Shown here: piece after piece, positions 23,316 to 33,673 of the stretch | Layout: each line of letters starts with the position of its first letter | Position numbering within the stretch: the stretch's first letter is position 1 | Source of the DNA: Microbacterium sp. T32 | GTDB lineage: Bacteria > Actinomycetota > Actinomycetes > Actinomycetales > Microbacteriaceae | DNA: 33,820 nt | Direction: 5' to 3' | Assembly: GCF_001619615.1 (NCBI RefSeq) | Contig: NZ_LQQP01000018.1 | Span: forward strand, 1 to 33,820 | Notes under the pieces: generated by a model | Seen by the model: the letters and a program-made list of their open reading frames with translations, nothing else | Told to the model about the DNA's origin: nothing | Database searches by the model: none | Made by a program: the position numbers and the translations under genes

Positions 23316-24011
23316 TCAGTTCAGAATGTTCACGCTCCGCGCGATGACCAGCGCCAGCAGGACGAACCCCGAGATGGCCTGCACCATCATGAACAGCTTC
23401 GCGCGGACGCTCAGGGGCATCACGTCGGTGGGGCTGAACGCCATGGCGTTGGATGCCGAGAAGTACAGGTAGTCGATGTATCCGGGCGCCCAGTCCGCGG
23501 TGTTGGACGACCGACGCTTCACTTCGCTCACGGCATCCCCGTCGGAATCCTGCGGGAACTGGAAGTCGGCCGGCTGCAACTGACCGCGGGGATCGCGTCG
23601 GCGGGCGACGGGCCCCCCGCGGTCCATCTCCCAATAGACGGCGCCGTAGCCGATGACGTTGATCGCCCACACCTGCGCCGCGCCGAGCAGCGTCACGGCG
23701 CCGTTGCCCTGTCCGTCGAGCAACTGGCGGACGAGAAGCACGAACGCGACCTGGTTCGCCAGAAGAAGGATCGACACGAAGGCGAGGGCGAACGCGCGCC
23801 CCACGCGCGAATCACGGTCGAAGCGGGTCGGGTGAGCGATGACCATCGCGATCGTGCACAGCAGGCTCGCGCCCACGACGACGTACCGCAGTTCGCCGGA
23901 GATGTCGCTCGGCAGCACGGCGTACAACACGGTTCCCAGCGCCAAGAAGATCAGCACAGGCCAGCGGTGCTCCGGCCGGGTGCGGAATTCCGCGGATTCC
24001 TTCGACGTCAC
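23316..24011 (-). CDS. DUF1345-like integral membrane protein
   Basis: 231 residues from a GTG. About five hydrophobic segments are visible (LIFLALGTVLYAVL, YVVVGASLLCTIAMVIAH, ALAFVSILLLANQVAFVLLV, LLGAAQVWAINVIGYGAVYW, and LFMMVQAISGFVLLALVIAR). The segment YLYFSASNAMAFSPTDVMPL before the last helix resembles the pore-loop-and-helix layout of two-helix ion channels and fits what is known of DUF1345 proteins. YWEMDRGGPVARR is a conserved-looking motif. Function is unknown; channel-like is only a suggestion. The promoter TAGCCT (minus strand, 24023-24018) is 6 bases from the start, so the mRNA is probably leaderless. Confidence 0.78.
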   Translation of the reverse strand: MTSKESAEFRTRPEHRWPVLIFLALGTVLYAVLPSDISGELRYVVVGASLLCTIAMVIAHPTRFDRDSRVGRAFALAFVSILLLANQVAFVLLVRQLLDGQGNGAVTLLGAAQVWAINVIGYGAVYWEMDRGGPVARRRDPRGQLQPADFQFPQDSDGDAVSEVKRRSSNTADWAPGYIDYLYFSASNAMAFSPTDVMPLSVRAKLFMMVQAISGFVLLALVIARSVNILN

Positions 24012-24143
24012 GCGCTCAGGCTAGACCGCACCGACTCCCCCGCCGGGAGCATCGCGTTGGCGTCGGAAACATCGGATGCCTCGCCGCCGAGGCATCCATT
24101 CCCCGTCGCCCGGGTATGCGCATCCGTCGGGGTCGCGACTGAC

Positions 24144-24149
24144 TAGGCT
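24144..24149 (+). promoter_or_regulatory. Candidate -10 element TAGGCT of aceE
   Basis: TAGGCT stands 91 bases before the aceE GTG, so the leader would be about 85 bases. No -35 was assigned. Confidence 0.45.
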
Positions 24150-24240
24150 GGACGACGGTGAATTGTGCGGAGCAGACAAGGGTTGCCGCACGAGTATGGC
24201 GATTCTCTGGCATGACCTGCCAGACGACGAAAGGTCTTCC

Positions 24241-26967
<2,727 letters not shown>

Positions 26968-26972
26968 TCCGC

Positions 26973-28244
26973 GTGACCGATCGCGCGGCCGTCGACGGTT
27001 CGGGAGGGAGCGGGAACACCGTCCCCTCCCGGGCCGCCGAGGAGAAGGCCGAGACCCTGGCGTGGCTGCGCCGGATCTCGGGCGACCTCGCGACCGCGAC
27101 GATCCAGCGCCTCGAAGAGACACTGCCCTGGTACGCCGAGATGCCGCCGGCCCGCCGCTCCGCGGTCGGGCTGGTGGCACAGGCGGGCATCACGTCGTTC
27201 CTGCAGTGGTTCGAGGAGCCCGCCTCCACCCCCGCGATCGCGGCCGACATCTTCGCCGCAGCCCCGCGTGAGCTGCTGCGGAGCGTCAGCCTGACTCAGA
27301 CCCTGCAGCTCGTCCGCGTCACCGTCGAGGTCATGGAGGAGCGCGTCGCGGGACGCAGCGAACGCGTGCGCGAGGCGATGCTGTCGTACTCGCGCGAGGT
27401 CGCCTTCGCCGCGGCCGACGTCTACGCGCGCGCCGCCGAGGCCCGCGGCCTGTGGGACGCGCGGCTGGAAGCCCTCGTCGTGGACTCGATCCTCACCGGC
27501 GAAGCGGACGACGAACTCCCCAGCCGCATCGCCGCCCTCGGGTGGCACGGCCACGGCGAGGTCGCGGTGCTCGTGGGCACGACTCCCCCGCAGCTCGACG
27601 TCGACCACGTCCGCCGCACCTCGCGCAAGCTGGGCGTCGACGTGCTCATCGGCGTGCAGGGTTCTCGGCTCGTGCTCGTCGTGGGCCGCGCGGATCTTCC
27701 GGTCCGCGGCCGCGAGGACGCCACCGAGCTGCCGTTCACCGAGATCGCGAAGCGCCTCGAGCCGAGCTTCGGTTCCGGACACCTCGTCCTCGGCCCCGCC
27801 GTCGCCGCCCTCGTCGACGCCGGGCAGAGCGCCCGCGCCGCCCTCGCCGGGTTCGCCGTTGCGCGCGCGTGGCGGCACGCCCCGCGTCCGGTCGAGGCGG
27901 ACGACCTGCTCCCCGAGCGCGCTCTCGCCGGTGACGCCGTGGCCAAGCAGACGCTCGTGGAGCGCGTGTACCGCCCGCTCCACGCCCACAGCGCCGACCT
28001 GGTCGCGACGCTGTGGAGCTACCTCGACAACGGCCGCTCGCTCGAAGCGACGGCGCGCGAGCTGTACGTCCACCCCAACACCGTGCGGTACCGCTTGAAG
28101 CGCGTATCCGAGGTGATCGGGTGGGATGCCACCGGCCCCCGCGAGGCGCTGATCCTGCAGACGGCCCTGATCCTCGGATCGATCGGAACGGATGCCACGC
28201 GCCGACGCGGAACGGGTGTTCGGCGCGCCACGCTCCCCCGCTGA
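26973..28244 (+). CDS. fasR: PucR/CdaR-type helix-turn-helix regulator of fatty acid synthesis
   Basis: 423 residues from a GTG 5 bases after aceE. The N-terminal ~150 residues are helical (LAWLRRISGDLATATIQRLE), the middle is a GGDEF-like/PucR region (HVRRTSRKLGVDVLIGVQGS and VLVVGRADLPVRG), and the C-terminus has a winged helix-turn-helix at about 352-385 (RSLEATARELYVHPNTVRYR, LKRVSEVIGW). This matches Streptomyces FasR (SCO2386) and Rv2242, both of which precede fabD. FasR in Streptomyces activates the fabD-fabH-acpP-fabF operon; orthology here rests on position and architecture. It is separated from fabD by 82 bases that hold a candidate operator. Confidence 0.88.
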   Translation: MTDRAAVDGSGGSGNTVPSRAAEEKAETLAWLRRISGDLATATIQRLEETLPWYAEMPPARRSAVGLVAQAGITSFLQWFEEPASTPAIAADIFAAAPRELLRSVSLTQTLQLVRVTVEVMEERVAGRSERVREAMLSYSREVAFAAADVYARAAEARGLWDARLEALVVDSILTGEADDELPSRIAALGWHGHGEVAVLVGTTPPQLDVDHVRRTSRKLGVDVLIGVQGSRLVLVVGRADLPVRGREDATELPFTEIAKRLEPSFGSGHLVLGPAVAALVDAGQSARAALAGFAVARAWRHAPRPVEADDLLPERALAGDAVAKQTLVERVYRPLHAHSADLVATLWSYLDNGRSLEATARELYVHPNTVRYRLKRVSEVIGWDATGPREALILQTALILGSIGTDATRRRGTGVRRATLPR

Positions 28245-28254
28245 TGCACGGCGC

Positions 28255-28281
28255 GCACAAAGACACGCCGATTTTCTGTGC
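28255..28281. promoter_or_regulatory. Inverted repeat, candidate operator for the fab operon
   Basis: GCACAAAGA (28255-28263) and TTTCTGTGC (28273-28281) are imperfect inverted arms, matching at 7 of 9 positions, 9 bases apart, in a locally AT-rich patch. The site ends about 34 bases before a -10-like CAGGAT at 28315 and directly follows the FasR-like gene. A regulator binding site is inference. Confidence 0.4.
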
Positions 28282-28314
28282 CGATATCTCCAGAACGGCC
28301 CGCCGGATCCTTGG

Positions 28315-28320
28315 CAGGAT
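28315..28320 (+). promoter_or_regulatory. Candidate -10 element of fabD
   Basis: CAGGAT lies 6 bases before the fabD GTG, the same arrangement as at other short-leader genes in this window. It also reads as a poor ribosome site; both readings are possible. Confidence 0.35.
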
Positions 28321-28326
28321 GGGACG

Positions 28327-29247
28327 GTGATCATCGCCGTCTTCCCCGGGCAGGGTTCCCAGACCCCCGGGTTCCTCTCGCCGTGGCTCGAGATCGACGG
28401 GACGCGTGAGCGTCTGGCCGAGGCTTCCGAGCACGCCGGCGTCGACCTCCTCGCCGCCGGCACCGAATGGGATGCCGACCGGATCCGCGACACGAGCGTC
28501 GCGCAGCCGCTGATCGTGGCCGCGAGCCTGCTGTCGTGGGGCGTTCTGCGCGACCGCGCCGGCCAAGGCGCCGACGGTGTCGCGGGCCACTCGGTCGGCG
28601 AATTCGCCGCGCTGGCGGCATCCGGTGTCCTGTCCGAGGCAGACGCGCTGCGTCTCGTCGGGATCCGCGGTCGCGCGATGGCCGAGGCCGCCGCGATGGT
28701 CGAGACGGGCATGAGCGCCGTCGTCGGCGGCGACGAGCAGACGGTGCTCGACCGGCTCGCCGAGCTGGGTCTGACGCCCGCCAACTACAACGGCGGCGGC
28801 CAGATCGTCGCGGCGGGTGAGCTGTCGGCCCTCGCCGAGCTCGCGGCCGAGGCGCCGCGCGGATCGCGCGTCATCCCGCTCCAGGTGGCCGGTGCCTTCC
28901 ACACGCGCTTCATGGAGCCCGCCGTCGAGACGCTCCGCGCCGCCGCGGCCGACGTCACCGTCTCCGCGCCGCAGACCACGCTGTGGACCAACTCGGACGG
29001 TTCCGTCGTCGAAGACGGTCGTCGCGCCGTCGACCTCGTCGTCTCGCAGGTCGCCTCGCCCGTGCGCTGGGACCGGAACATGGCGTCCTTCGCCGAGCAC
29101 GGCGTGACCGGCATCATCGAACTCGCGCCCGCCGGTGCCCTCACGGGCCTGGCCAAGCGCGCGCTGCGCGGCACCCCGACCGTCGCAGTCAAGACCCCGG
29201 ACGACCTCGACGCGGCCGTCGCACTCCTGAAGGGAGAGCAGGCATGA
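28327..29247 (+). CDS. fabD: ACP S-malonyltransferase
   Basis: 306 residues; transfers malonyl from CoA to ACP for chain elongation. It starts at a GTG (VIIAVFPGQGSQTPGFLSPW, with the GQGSQ oxyanion motif). The nucleophile Ser89 lies in GHSVGEFAAL and the His partner in AGAFHTRFMEPAVETL. VIPLQVAG and the C-terminal GVTGIIELAPAGALTGLAKR fit the family. It is the first gene of fabD-fabH-acpP-fabF and overlaps fabH by four bases (ATGA). Confidence 0.96.
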   Translation: MIIAVFPGQGSQTPGFLSPWLEIDGTRERLAEASEHAGVDLLAAGTEWDADRIRDTSVAQPLIVAASLLSWGVLRDRAGQGADGVAGHSVGEFAALAASGVLSEADALRLVGIRGRAMAEAAAMVETGMSAVVGGDEQTVLDRLAELGLTPANYNGGGQIVAAGELSALAELAAEAPRGSRVIPLQVAGAFHTRFMEPAVETLRAAAADVTVSAPQTTLWTNSDGSVVEDGRRAVDLVVSQVASPVRWDRNMASFAEHGVTGIIELAPAGALTGLAKRALRGTPTVAVKTPDDLDAAVALLKGEQA

Positions 29248-30248
29248 GCACCCCCGTCCTCCGTCAGCTCCAGGGCCCGGCCCACACCCGCATCTACTCG
29301 TACGGCGCCGCCCGCGGCGAGAACTTCGTCCCCAATGACGACCTCGTCGGTCCGATCGACTCGAGCGACGAGTGGATCCGCCAGCGCACCGGCATCGTCA
29401 CGCGCGTCCGCGCCAACAAGGAGACGGATGCCATCGACCTCGCCGCCGCGGCCGCGGCCGAGGCCGTCGAGAAGTCCGGTGTCGCCCCGAGCGACATCGA
29501 CGCCGTGATCGTCGCGACGATCAGCAACCCCAAGCAGACGCCGTCGGCTTCGGCCATCGTCGCCGACCGCATCGGCGCCAACCCGGCGGCCGCGTACGAC
29601 GTCAACGCGGCCTGCGCGGGCTTCGCGTACGGCGTCGCGCAGGCGGACGCCCTGATCCGCGGCGGTCTCGCGACGCACGTCGTCGTCGTGGGTGCCGAGA
29701 AGCTCAGCGACGTCGTCGACCCGACCGACCGCAGCATCTCGTTCCTGCTCGGCGACGGCGCGGGCGCTGTGGTCGTGGGCCCGAGCGACACCCCCGGCAT
29801 CGGCCCGACCATCTGGGGCTCCGACGGCTCGAAGGCCGACGCGGTGGGCATGAACCACACGCTGACCGAGTTCCGCGACGGTGTGGCCCCGTGGCCGACG
29901 CTCCGCCAGGAGGGTCCCACCGTGTTCCGGTGGGCCGTCTGGGAGATGGTCAAGGTCGCCCGACAGGCCATCGAGGCCGCCGGCATCCAGCCCTGCGACC
30001 TGGCGGCGTTCGTGCCGCACCAGGCCAACATGCGCATCATCGACGAGTTCGCGAAGCAGCTGGGGCTGCCCGAGACCGTCGTGATCGGCCGCGACATCGA
30101 GACCACCGGGAACACCTCGGCGGCGTCGATCCCGCTGGCCACCCACCGACTGCTCGAGGAGCACCCCGAGCTCAGCGGCGGCCTCGCGCTGCAGATCGGC
30201 TTCGGCGCCGGTCTGGTGTTCGGCGCGCAGGTCGTCGTGCTTCCCTGA
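29244..30248 (+). CDS. fabH: Beta-ketoacyl-ACP synthase III
   Basis: 334 residues; condenses a starter acyl-CoA with malonyl-ACP and so sets the starter unit of fatty acids. Cys124 in NAACAGFAYG is the nucleophile. The His is in AFVPHQANMRIIDEFA and the Asn in IETTGNTSAASIPLA. WIRQRTGIVTRVRAN and the C-terminal GLALQIGFGAGLVFGAQVV fit the family. The start overlaps the fabD stop. In Microbacteriaceae branched iso/anteiso lipids dominate, so a branched acyl-CoA primer is likely, but specificity cannot be read here. Confidence 0.96.
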   Translation: MSTPVLRQLQGPAHTRIYSYGAARGENFVPNDDLVGPIDSSDEWIRQRTGIVTRVRANKETDAIDLAAAAAAEAVEKSGVAPSDIDAVIVATISNPKQTPSASAIVADRIGANPAAAYDVNAACAGFAYGVAQADALIRGGLATHVVVVGAEKLSDVVDPTDRSISFLLGDGAGAVVVGPSDTPGIGPTIWGSDGSKADAVGMNHTLTEFRDGVAPWPTLRQEGPTVFRWAVWEMVKVARQAIEAAGIQPCDLAAFVPHQANMRIIDEFAKQLGLPETVVIGRDIETTGNTSAASIPLATHRLLEEHPELSGGLALQIGFGAGLVFGAQVVVLP

Positions 30249-30266
30249 CGCAGCGTCCTCGAACTC

Positions 30267-30272
30267 TAGACT
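30267..30272 (+). promoter_or_regulatory. -10 element TAGACT of acpP
   Basis: TAGACT lies 50 bases before the acpP ATG, inside the fabH-acpP gap. The leader contains a 7-bp stem GGCCCGG / CCGGGCC (30279-30285, 30294-30300) and then ACAGGAGAAATC, a strong ribosome site. An internal promoter would let ACP be made in excess of the enzymes. Confidence 0.5.
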
Positions 30273-30322
30273 GATCGGGGCCCGGACGACTCCCCGGGCC
30301 GCCCCCAACAACAGGAGAAATC

Positions 30323-30571
30323 ATGGCATTCACCAACGACGAGGTTCTCGCCGGCCTGGCCGAGCTCATCACCGACGAGACCGGCATCTCGGCCGACGAG
30401 GTCGCGCTGGAGAAGTCCTTCACGGACGACCTCGACATCGACTCGATCTCGATGATGACGATCGTCGTCAACGCCGAGGAGAAGTTCGGCGTCACCATCC
30501 CCGACGACGAGGTCAAGAACCTCAAGACCGTCGGCGACGCTGTCACGTTCATCACGTCGAACCAGTCCTGA
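30323..30571 (+). CDS. acpP: Acyl carrier protein
   Basis: 82 residues, strongly acidic, the carrier of the growing fatty acid. The phosphopantetheine site is Ser41 in DDLDIDSISMMTIVV (DSI rather than the usual DSL). Downstream helix III reads EEKFGVTIPDDEVKNLKTVG and the end DAVTFITSNQ matches the family. ACAGGAGAAATC ahead of the ATG is among the strongest ribosome sites in the window. It sits between fabH and fabF, with a promoter before it and a hairpin after it. Confidence 0.97.
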   Translation: MAFTNDEVLAGLAELITDETGISADEVALEKSFTDDLDIDSISMMTIVVNAEEKFGVTIPDDEVKNLKTVGDAVTFITSNQS

Positions 30572-30576
30572 CCCTC

Positions 30577-30602
30577 CCGGTGGGGGCCACGGCCCCCACC
30601 GG
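30577..30602 (+). terminator. Intra-operon hairpin between acpP and fabF (attenuator)
   Basis: A perfect 12-bp inverted repeat CCGGTGGGGGCC (30577-30588) and its complement (30591-30602), starting 6 bases after the acpP stop and 35 bases before fabF. With the inner pairs opened to a 6-base loop it is a very GC-rich stem without a U run. It could end part of the acpP transcripts or protect their 3' end, lowering fabF relative to acpP. Confidence 0.7.
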
Positions 30603-30636
30603 TCACGACCCCTCCGGCCGCACCAAGGATCACACC

Positions 30637-31875
30637 ATGAGCACATCCCGCATCGTCGTCACCGGTATCGGTGCCACCTCGCCCATCGGTGGCACGGCAC
30701 CCGAGAGCTGGGACGCCCTGCTTTCCGGTGCGTCGGGCGCGCGCACCCTCGAGCACGAGTGGGTCGAGCAGTACCAGCTGCCCGTCACGTTCGCCGCGGA
30801 AGCGCTCGTGCGGCCCGAGACGGTGCTCGGGCGTCCCGTCGCCAAGCGCCTCGACCCCTCCTCGCAGCTCGCGATGGTGGCGGCGAAGGAGGCGTGGGAA
30901 GACGCGGGCAGCCCCGACATCGACCCCGATCGCCTCGGTGTCGACTTCGCCACCGGCATCGGCGGCGTGTGGACGCTCCTGGATGCCTGGGACACCCTGC
31001 GCGAGAAGGGCCCGCGTCGGGTCATGCCGATGACGGTCCCGATGCTCATGCCCAACGCCGCGGCCGGCAACCTGTCGCTGCACTTCAACGCCCGCGCGTT
31101 CGCCCGCACCGTGGCGTCGGCGTGCGCGTCGAGCACCGAATCGATCGTCAACGCGGTGCAGCACATCCGCGACGGCCTGGCCGACGTGGTGATCGCCGGC
31201 GGCACCGAGTCGGCGATCCACCCGATCACGATCGCGTCCTTCGCCTCCATGCAGGCGCTCTCCAAGCGCAACGACTCCCCCGAGACCGCGTCGCGTCCCG
31301 GCAGCATCGACCGCGACGGCTTCGTCATGGGCGAGGGCGCGGGCGTGCTGATCCTCGAGACCGAGGAGCACGCGAAGGCTCGCGGCGCCAAGATCTACGC
31401 CACGATCGTGGGCGGCGGCGTCACCGCCGACTCGTACCACATCACCGCCAACGACCCCGAGGGCCGCGGTGCCGCCCGCGCGGTGCGCATGGCGCTGGAG
31501 ATGGCGGGAGCGTCGCCCGACGACGTCACCCACATCAACGCCCACGCGACCTCCACCCCCGTCGGCGACCCGAACGAGTACCAGGCGCTGCGCGCGGTCT
31601 TCGGCGACCGCGTCGACGAGATCCCCGTGTCGGCGACGAAGGCATCCACGGGTCACCTCCTCGGCGGCACCGGCGCCCTCGAAGCGATCTTCACGGTGCT
31701 GGCGCTGAAGAACCGCGTCGCGCCGCCCACCATCAACCTCACCGAGCAGGACCCCGAGGTGCCGTTCGCCATCTCCGGCTCGCCGGTCGAGCTCGGCTCG
31801 GGCGACCAGCTGGCCATCAGCAACTCGTTCGGCTTCGGCGGCCACAACGCCGTCGTCGCGATCGCCTCCGTCTGA
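30637..31875 (+). CDS. fabF: Beta-ketoacyl-ACP synthase II
   Basis: 412 residues; elongates acyl-ACP with malonyl-ACP. Cys163 in VASACASSTESIVNAVQ is the nucleophile. The two active-site His are in INAHATSTPVGDPNEY and KASTGHLLGGTGALEA; FVMGEGAGVLILETEEHAKA and the Gly-rich SNSFGFGGHNAVVAIA close the fold. The ATG at 30637 follows AAGGATCACACC. It ends the fab operon, with a large terminator 6 bases after the stop. KasA/KasB of mycobacteria are the positional equivalents. Confidence 0.97.
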   Translation: MSTSRIVVTGIGATSPIGGTAPESWDALLSGASGARTLEHEWVEQYQLPVTFAAEALVRPETVLGRPVAKRLDPSSQLAMVAAKEAWEDAGSPDIDPDRLGVDFATGIGGVWTLLDAWDTLREKGPRRVMPMTVPMLMPNAAAGNLSLHFNARAFARTVASACASSTESIVNAVQHIRDGLADVVIAGGTESAIHPITIASFASMQALSKRNDSPETASRPGSIDRDGFVMGEGAGVLILETEEHAKARGAKIYATIVGGGVTADSYHITANDPEGRGAARAVRMALEMAGASPDDVTHINAHATSTPVGDPNEYQALRAVFGDRVDEIPVSATKASTGHLLGGTGALEAIFTVLALKNRVAPPTINLTEQDPEVPFAISGSPVELGSGDQLAISNSFGFGGHNAVVAIASV

Positions 31876-31881
31876 TCACAG

Positions 31882-31932
31882 CCGAACGCCCCCGGCATCC
31901 CCCGACTGCGGCGGGATGACGGGGGCGTTCGG
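31882..31932 (+). terminator. Terminator of the fab operon
   Basis: Outer stem CCGAACGCCCCCG (31882-31894) pairs with CGGGGGCGTTCGG (31920-31932), and CATCCC / GGGATG inside can extend it. It starts 6 bases after the fabF stop and is followed by TTCGTCGTC, not a T run. Confidence 0.85.
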
Positions 31933-32019
31933 TTCGTCGTCGGGAGGGAGATACGCGATCCCGGTGCCGGGAAGCGGTCACCGGCCTCCGGTAGTGGCGC
32001 CTCCCCCACCCGACGTCTG

Positions 32020-32523
32020 TCAGCCGACCTTGTGCAACCAGACGATGTGCTGGTTGTCGCCGGCGTGGCGGAACGGCTCGAGCTCCTCGTCCCAGGCGGA
32101 GCCCAGGGCGACGTCGAGCTCGCGCTGCAGTTCGAAGGGATCCCCGGCCGCGACGTCCATCGCGTAGCGCACGCGGTCCTCGCCGATGACGACGTTGCCG
32201 GCCGAATCGGTCTGGGCATAGTGGATGCCGAGCCCCGGGGTGTGCATCCAGCGGCCGCCGTCGCTGCGTGGCGTGGGATCCTCGCTCACCTCGAAGCGGA
32301 GGTGCTCCCAACCGCGGATGGCGCTCGCGAGGGCGGCGCCTGTTCCGACCGGGCCCTCCCAGTAGAACTCGGCCCGGCGGCTGCCGGCGAGCACCGGCTG
32401 GTCGGACCAGTCGAAGTTGACCGCACGGCCGAGTGCGCGTCCCGCCGCCCACTCCAGGTGGGGGCACAACGCGCGCGGCGCCGAGTGGATGAGGATCACT
32501 CCGCGCGAAGACGTGGTCGCCAT
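32020..32523 (-). CDS. DUF3145 family protein
   Basis: 167 residues, soluble, function unknown. It matches the actinobacterial DUF3145 family: RGVILIHSAPRALCPHLEWA, GWEHLRFEVSEDPTP, GGRWMHTPGLGIHYAQTD and WDEELEPFRHAGDNQHIVWL. In Streptomyces a DUF3145 gene also follows fabF (SCO2391, from memory), so a link to lipid metabolism is plausible but unproven. It starts at an ATG with AAGGAG at a 6-base spacing. It is transcribed toward the fab operon and is convergent with it. Confidence 0.9.
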   Translation of the reverse strand: MATTSSRGVILIHSAPRALCPHLEWAAGRALGRAVNFDWSDQPVLAGSRRAEFYWEGPVGTGAALASAIRGWEHLRFEVSEDPTPRSDGGRWMHTPGLGIHYAQTDSAGNVVIGEDRVRYAMDVAAGDPFELQRELDVALGSAWDEELEPFRHAGDNQHIVWLHKVG

Positions 32524-32619
32524 GGTCTCTCCTTCGTCAGGTACGTCTTCCCCTACGACCTGCGCGAGAGCGGTGGCGGCTGTTCGGTTGTCTCGGTCAT
32601 TATCGCCGCTTCATAACGA

Positions 32620-32637
32620 AATCACAACACTGTGATT
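32620..32637. repeat. Palindrome in the gap before DUF3145
   Basis: AATCACA-ACAC-TGTGATT, perfect 7-bp arms, in an AT-rich island within the 121-base gap 32524-32644. It lies just past the 3' end of the lysozyme-like gene and about 100 bases before the DUF3145 start, so it could be a terminator of the former or an operator of the latter. Confidence 0.5.
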
Positions 32638-32644
32638 CTGCCGG

Positions 32645-33610
32645 TCACGGGCCGAACCACAGCTTCCAGTAGAGCGCGAAATTGCGGTTGCCGTAGGAGG
32701 AGCAGCCGTCGCCCTTGTCCCACCGGGCGGCGATCGCCGCGGGGTTCGGCTGGTACGGCGTGTAGTTGTACAGCGCGGCGGTGGCATGATTGCGGATCTC
32801 GATGTCGCTGCCGCCGCACGCCGGGTCGGGCGAGTACGCGATGTAGTGAGTGCCGGGCTGGCGCATGAACGCCGACGCCCGGTAGGCCTTGAGGTCGGTC
32901 GCGCCCTGCGCGACCTGCGCGGCGAAGCCCGCCTGGCCGGGGTCGCACGCGGCGTCGTCGGGGCAGCGCGCGCCCATCGCGGCGCCGAGCGCCTCGGGCG
33001 ACGGAGCACGGGCGATCCGCCCCGACACGAGGCTCTGCTCCTTCTGCAGAGTCACGAGCAGCACCTTCGCCGAGATGCCGCACGCGCGCTGCACGCGGTC
33101 GATGATCTGCGCCGCCGTGAGGTTGCCGCCGTCGTAGGCCGCGCAGACCGTCTCCCCCGTGTCCTGCGACACGATCGCGTCGCGGGCGGGGAGGTCGGCG
33201 CGCAGGACGTTGAGACACGCGTCGTTCTCGCAGACGCCGATCTGGTCGTCGAGGAAACGTTGGATCTCGTCGGCATCCATCGCGTTGCCGTCGTAGAACG
33301 CGGCGTCGTCGATGAGGAAGCCGGGGTCGAACCCGGTGAGGTCGACCGTGGCCTTGCGCGCCGCGACGTTCCAGTCGGAGTTCCACGCGGCGACGAGGTG
33401 CACGAGCGGGACGGTGGCGGCGACGACGAGCCCGAGGACGAGGGCGGCGAGGATGCCGACGGTCCAGCGTCGCCGGCGGAGTTGGCGGACGCGGGCCGGG
33501 CTGCGCTTCGGGCGTCGGGCTGCGGGTCGGGCGGAGGTGCGGGCGACGGACCGCGCTTGCGGGTTCGACGGAGACGTGGCGCGGGCGCCTCGGTTCCCTC
33601 GCGTCGCCAT
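32645..33610 (-). CDS. Membrane-anchored lysozyme-like (hemagglutinin-annotated) protein
   Basis: 321 residues from the ATG at 33610; an in-frame upstream start at 33640 is less likely. A long basic, Arg/Ala/Pro-rich cytosolic start (RSVARTSARPAARRPKRS) leads to one membrane helix (VGILAALVLGLVVAATVPLV) and a secreted part. KVLLVTLQKEQSLV carries a Glu placed like the catalytic Glu of transglycosylases, with HYIAYSPDPACGGSDIEIRN, ALYNYTPYQPNPAAIAARW and FALYWKLWFGP as conserved patches. Cysteines are numerous (VCENDACL, CPDDAACDPG, CGGS, GCSSYGN) and probably form disulfides. Proteins of this kind are annotated hemagglutinin or transglycosylase-like in actinobacteria. A cell-wall role is likely; catalysis is not shown. 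Confidence 0.78.
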   Translation of the reverse strand: MATRGNRGARATSPSNPQARSVARTSARPAARRPKRSPARVRQLRRRRWTVGILAALVLGLVVAATVPLVHLVAAWNSDWNVAARKATVDLTGFDPGFLIDDAAFYDGNAMDADEIQRFLDDQIGVCENDACLNVLRADLPARDAIVSQDTGETVCAAYDGGNLTAAQIIDRVQRACGISAKVLLVTLQKEQSLVSGRIARAPSPEALGAAMGARCPDDAACDPGQAGFAAQVAQGATDLKAYRASAFMRQPGTHYIAYSPDPACGGSDIEIRNHATAALYNYTPYQPNPAAIAARWDKGDGCSSYGNRNFALYWKLWFGP

Positions 33611-33673
33611 ACGACGATCGTGCCGCACCGCGCTGACCACGTGCTGGACGCGGTCGGCGCGGCGCGGCGTCGT

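Noticed and set aside
32620..32650. A MtrA or c-di-AMP riboswitch site before the cell-wall gene.
   Set aside because: The palindrome lies at the 3' end of the lysozyme-like gene, not before its start, and the riboswitch core motifs are absent.
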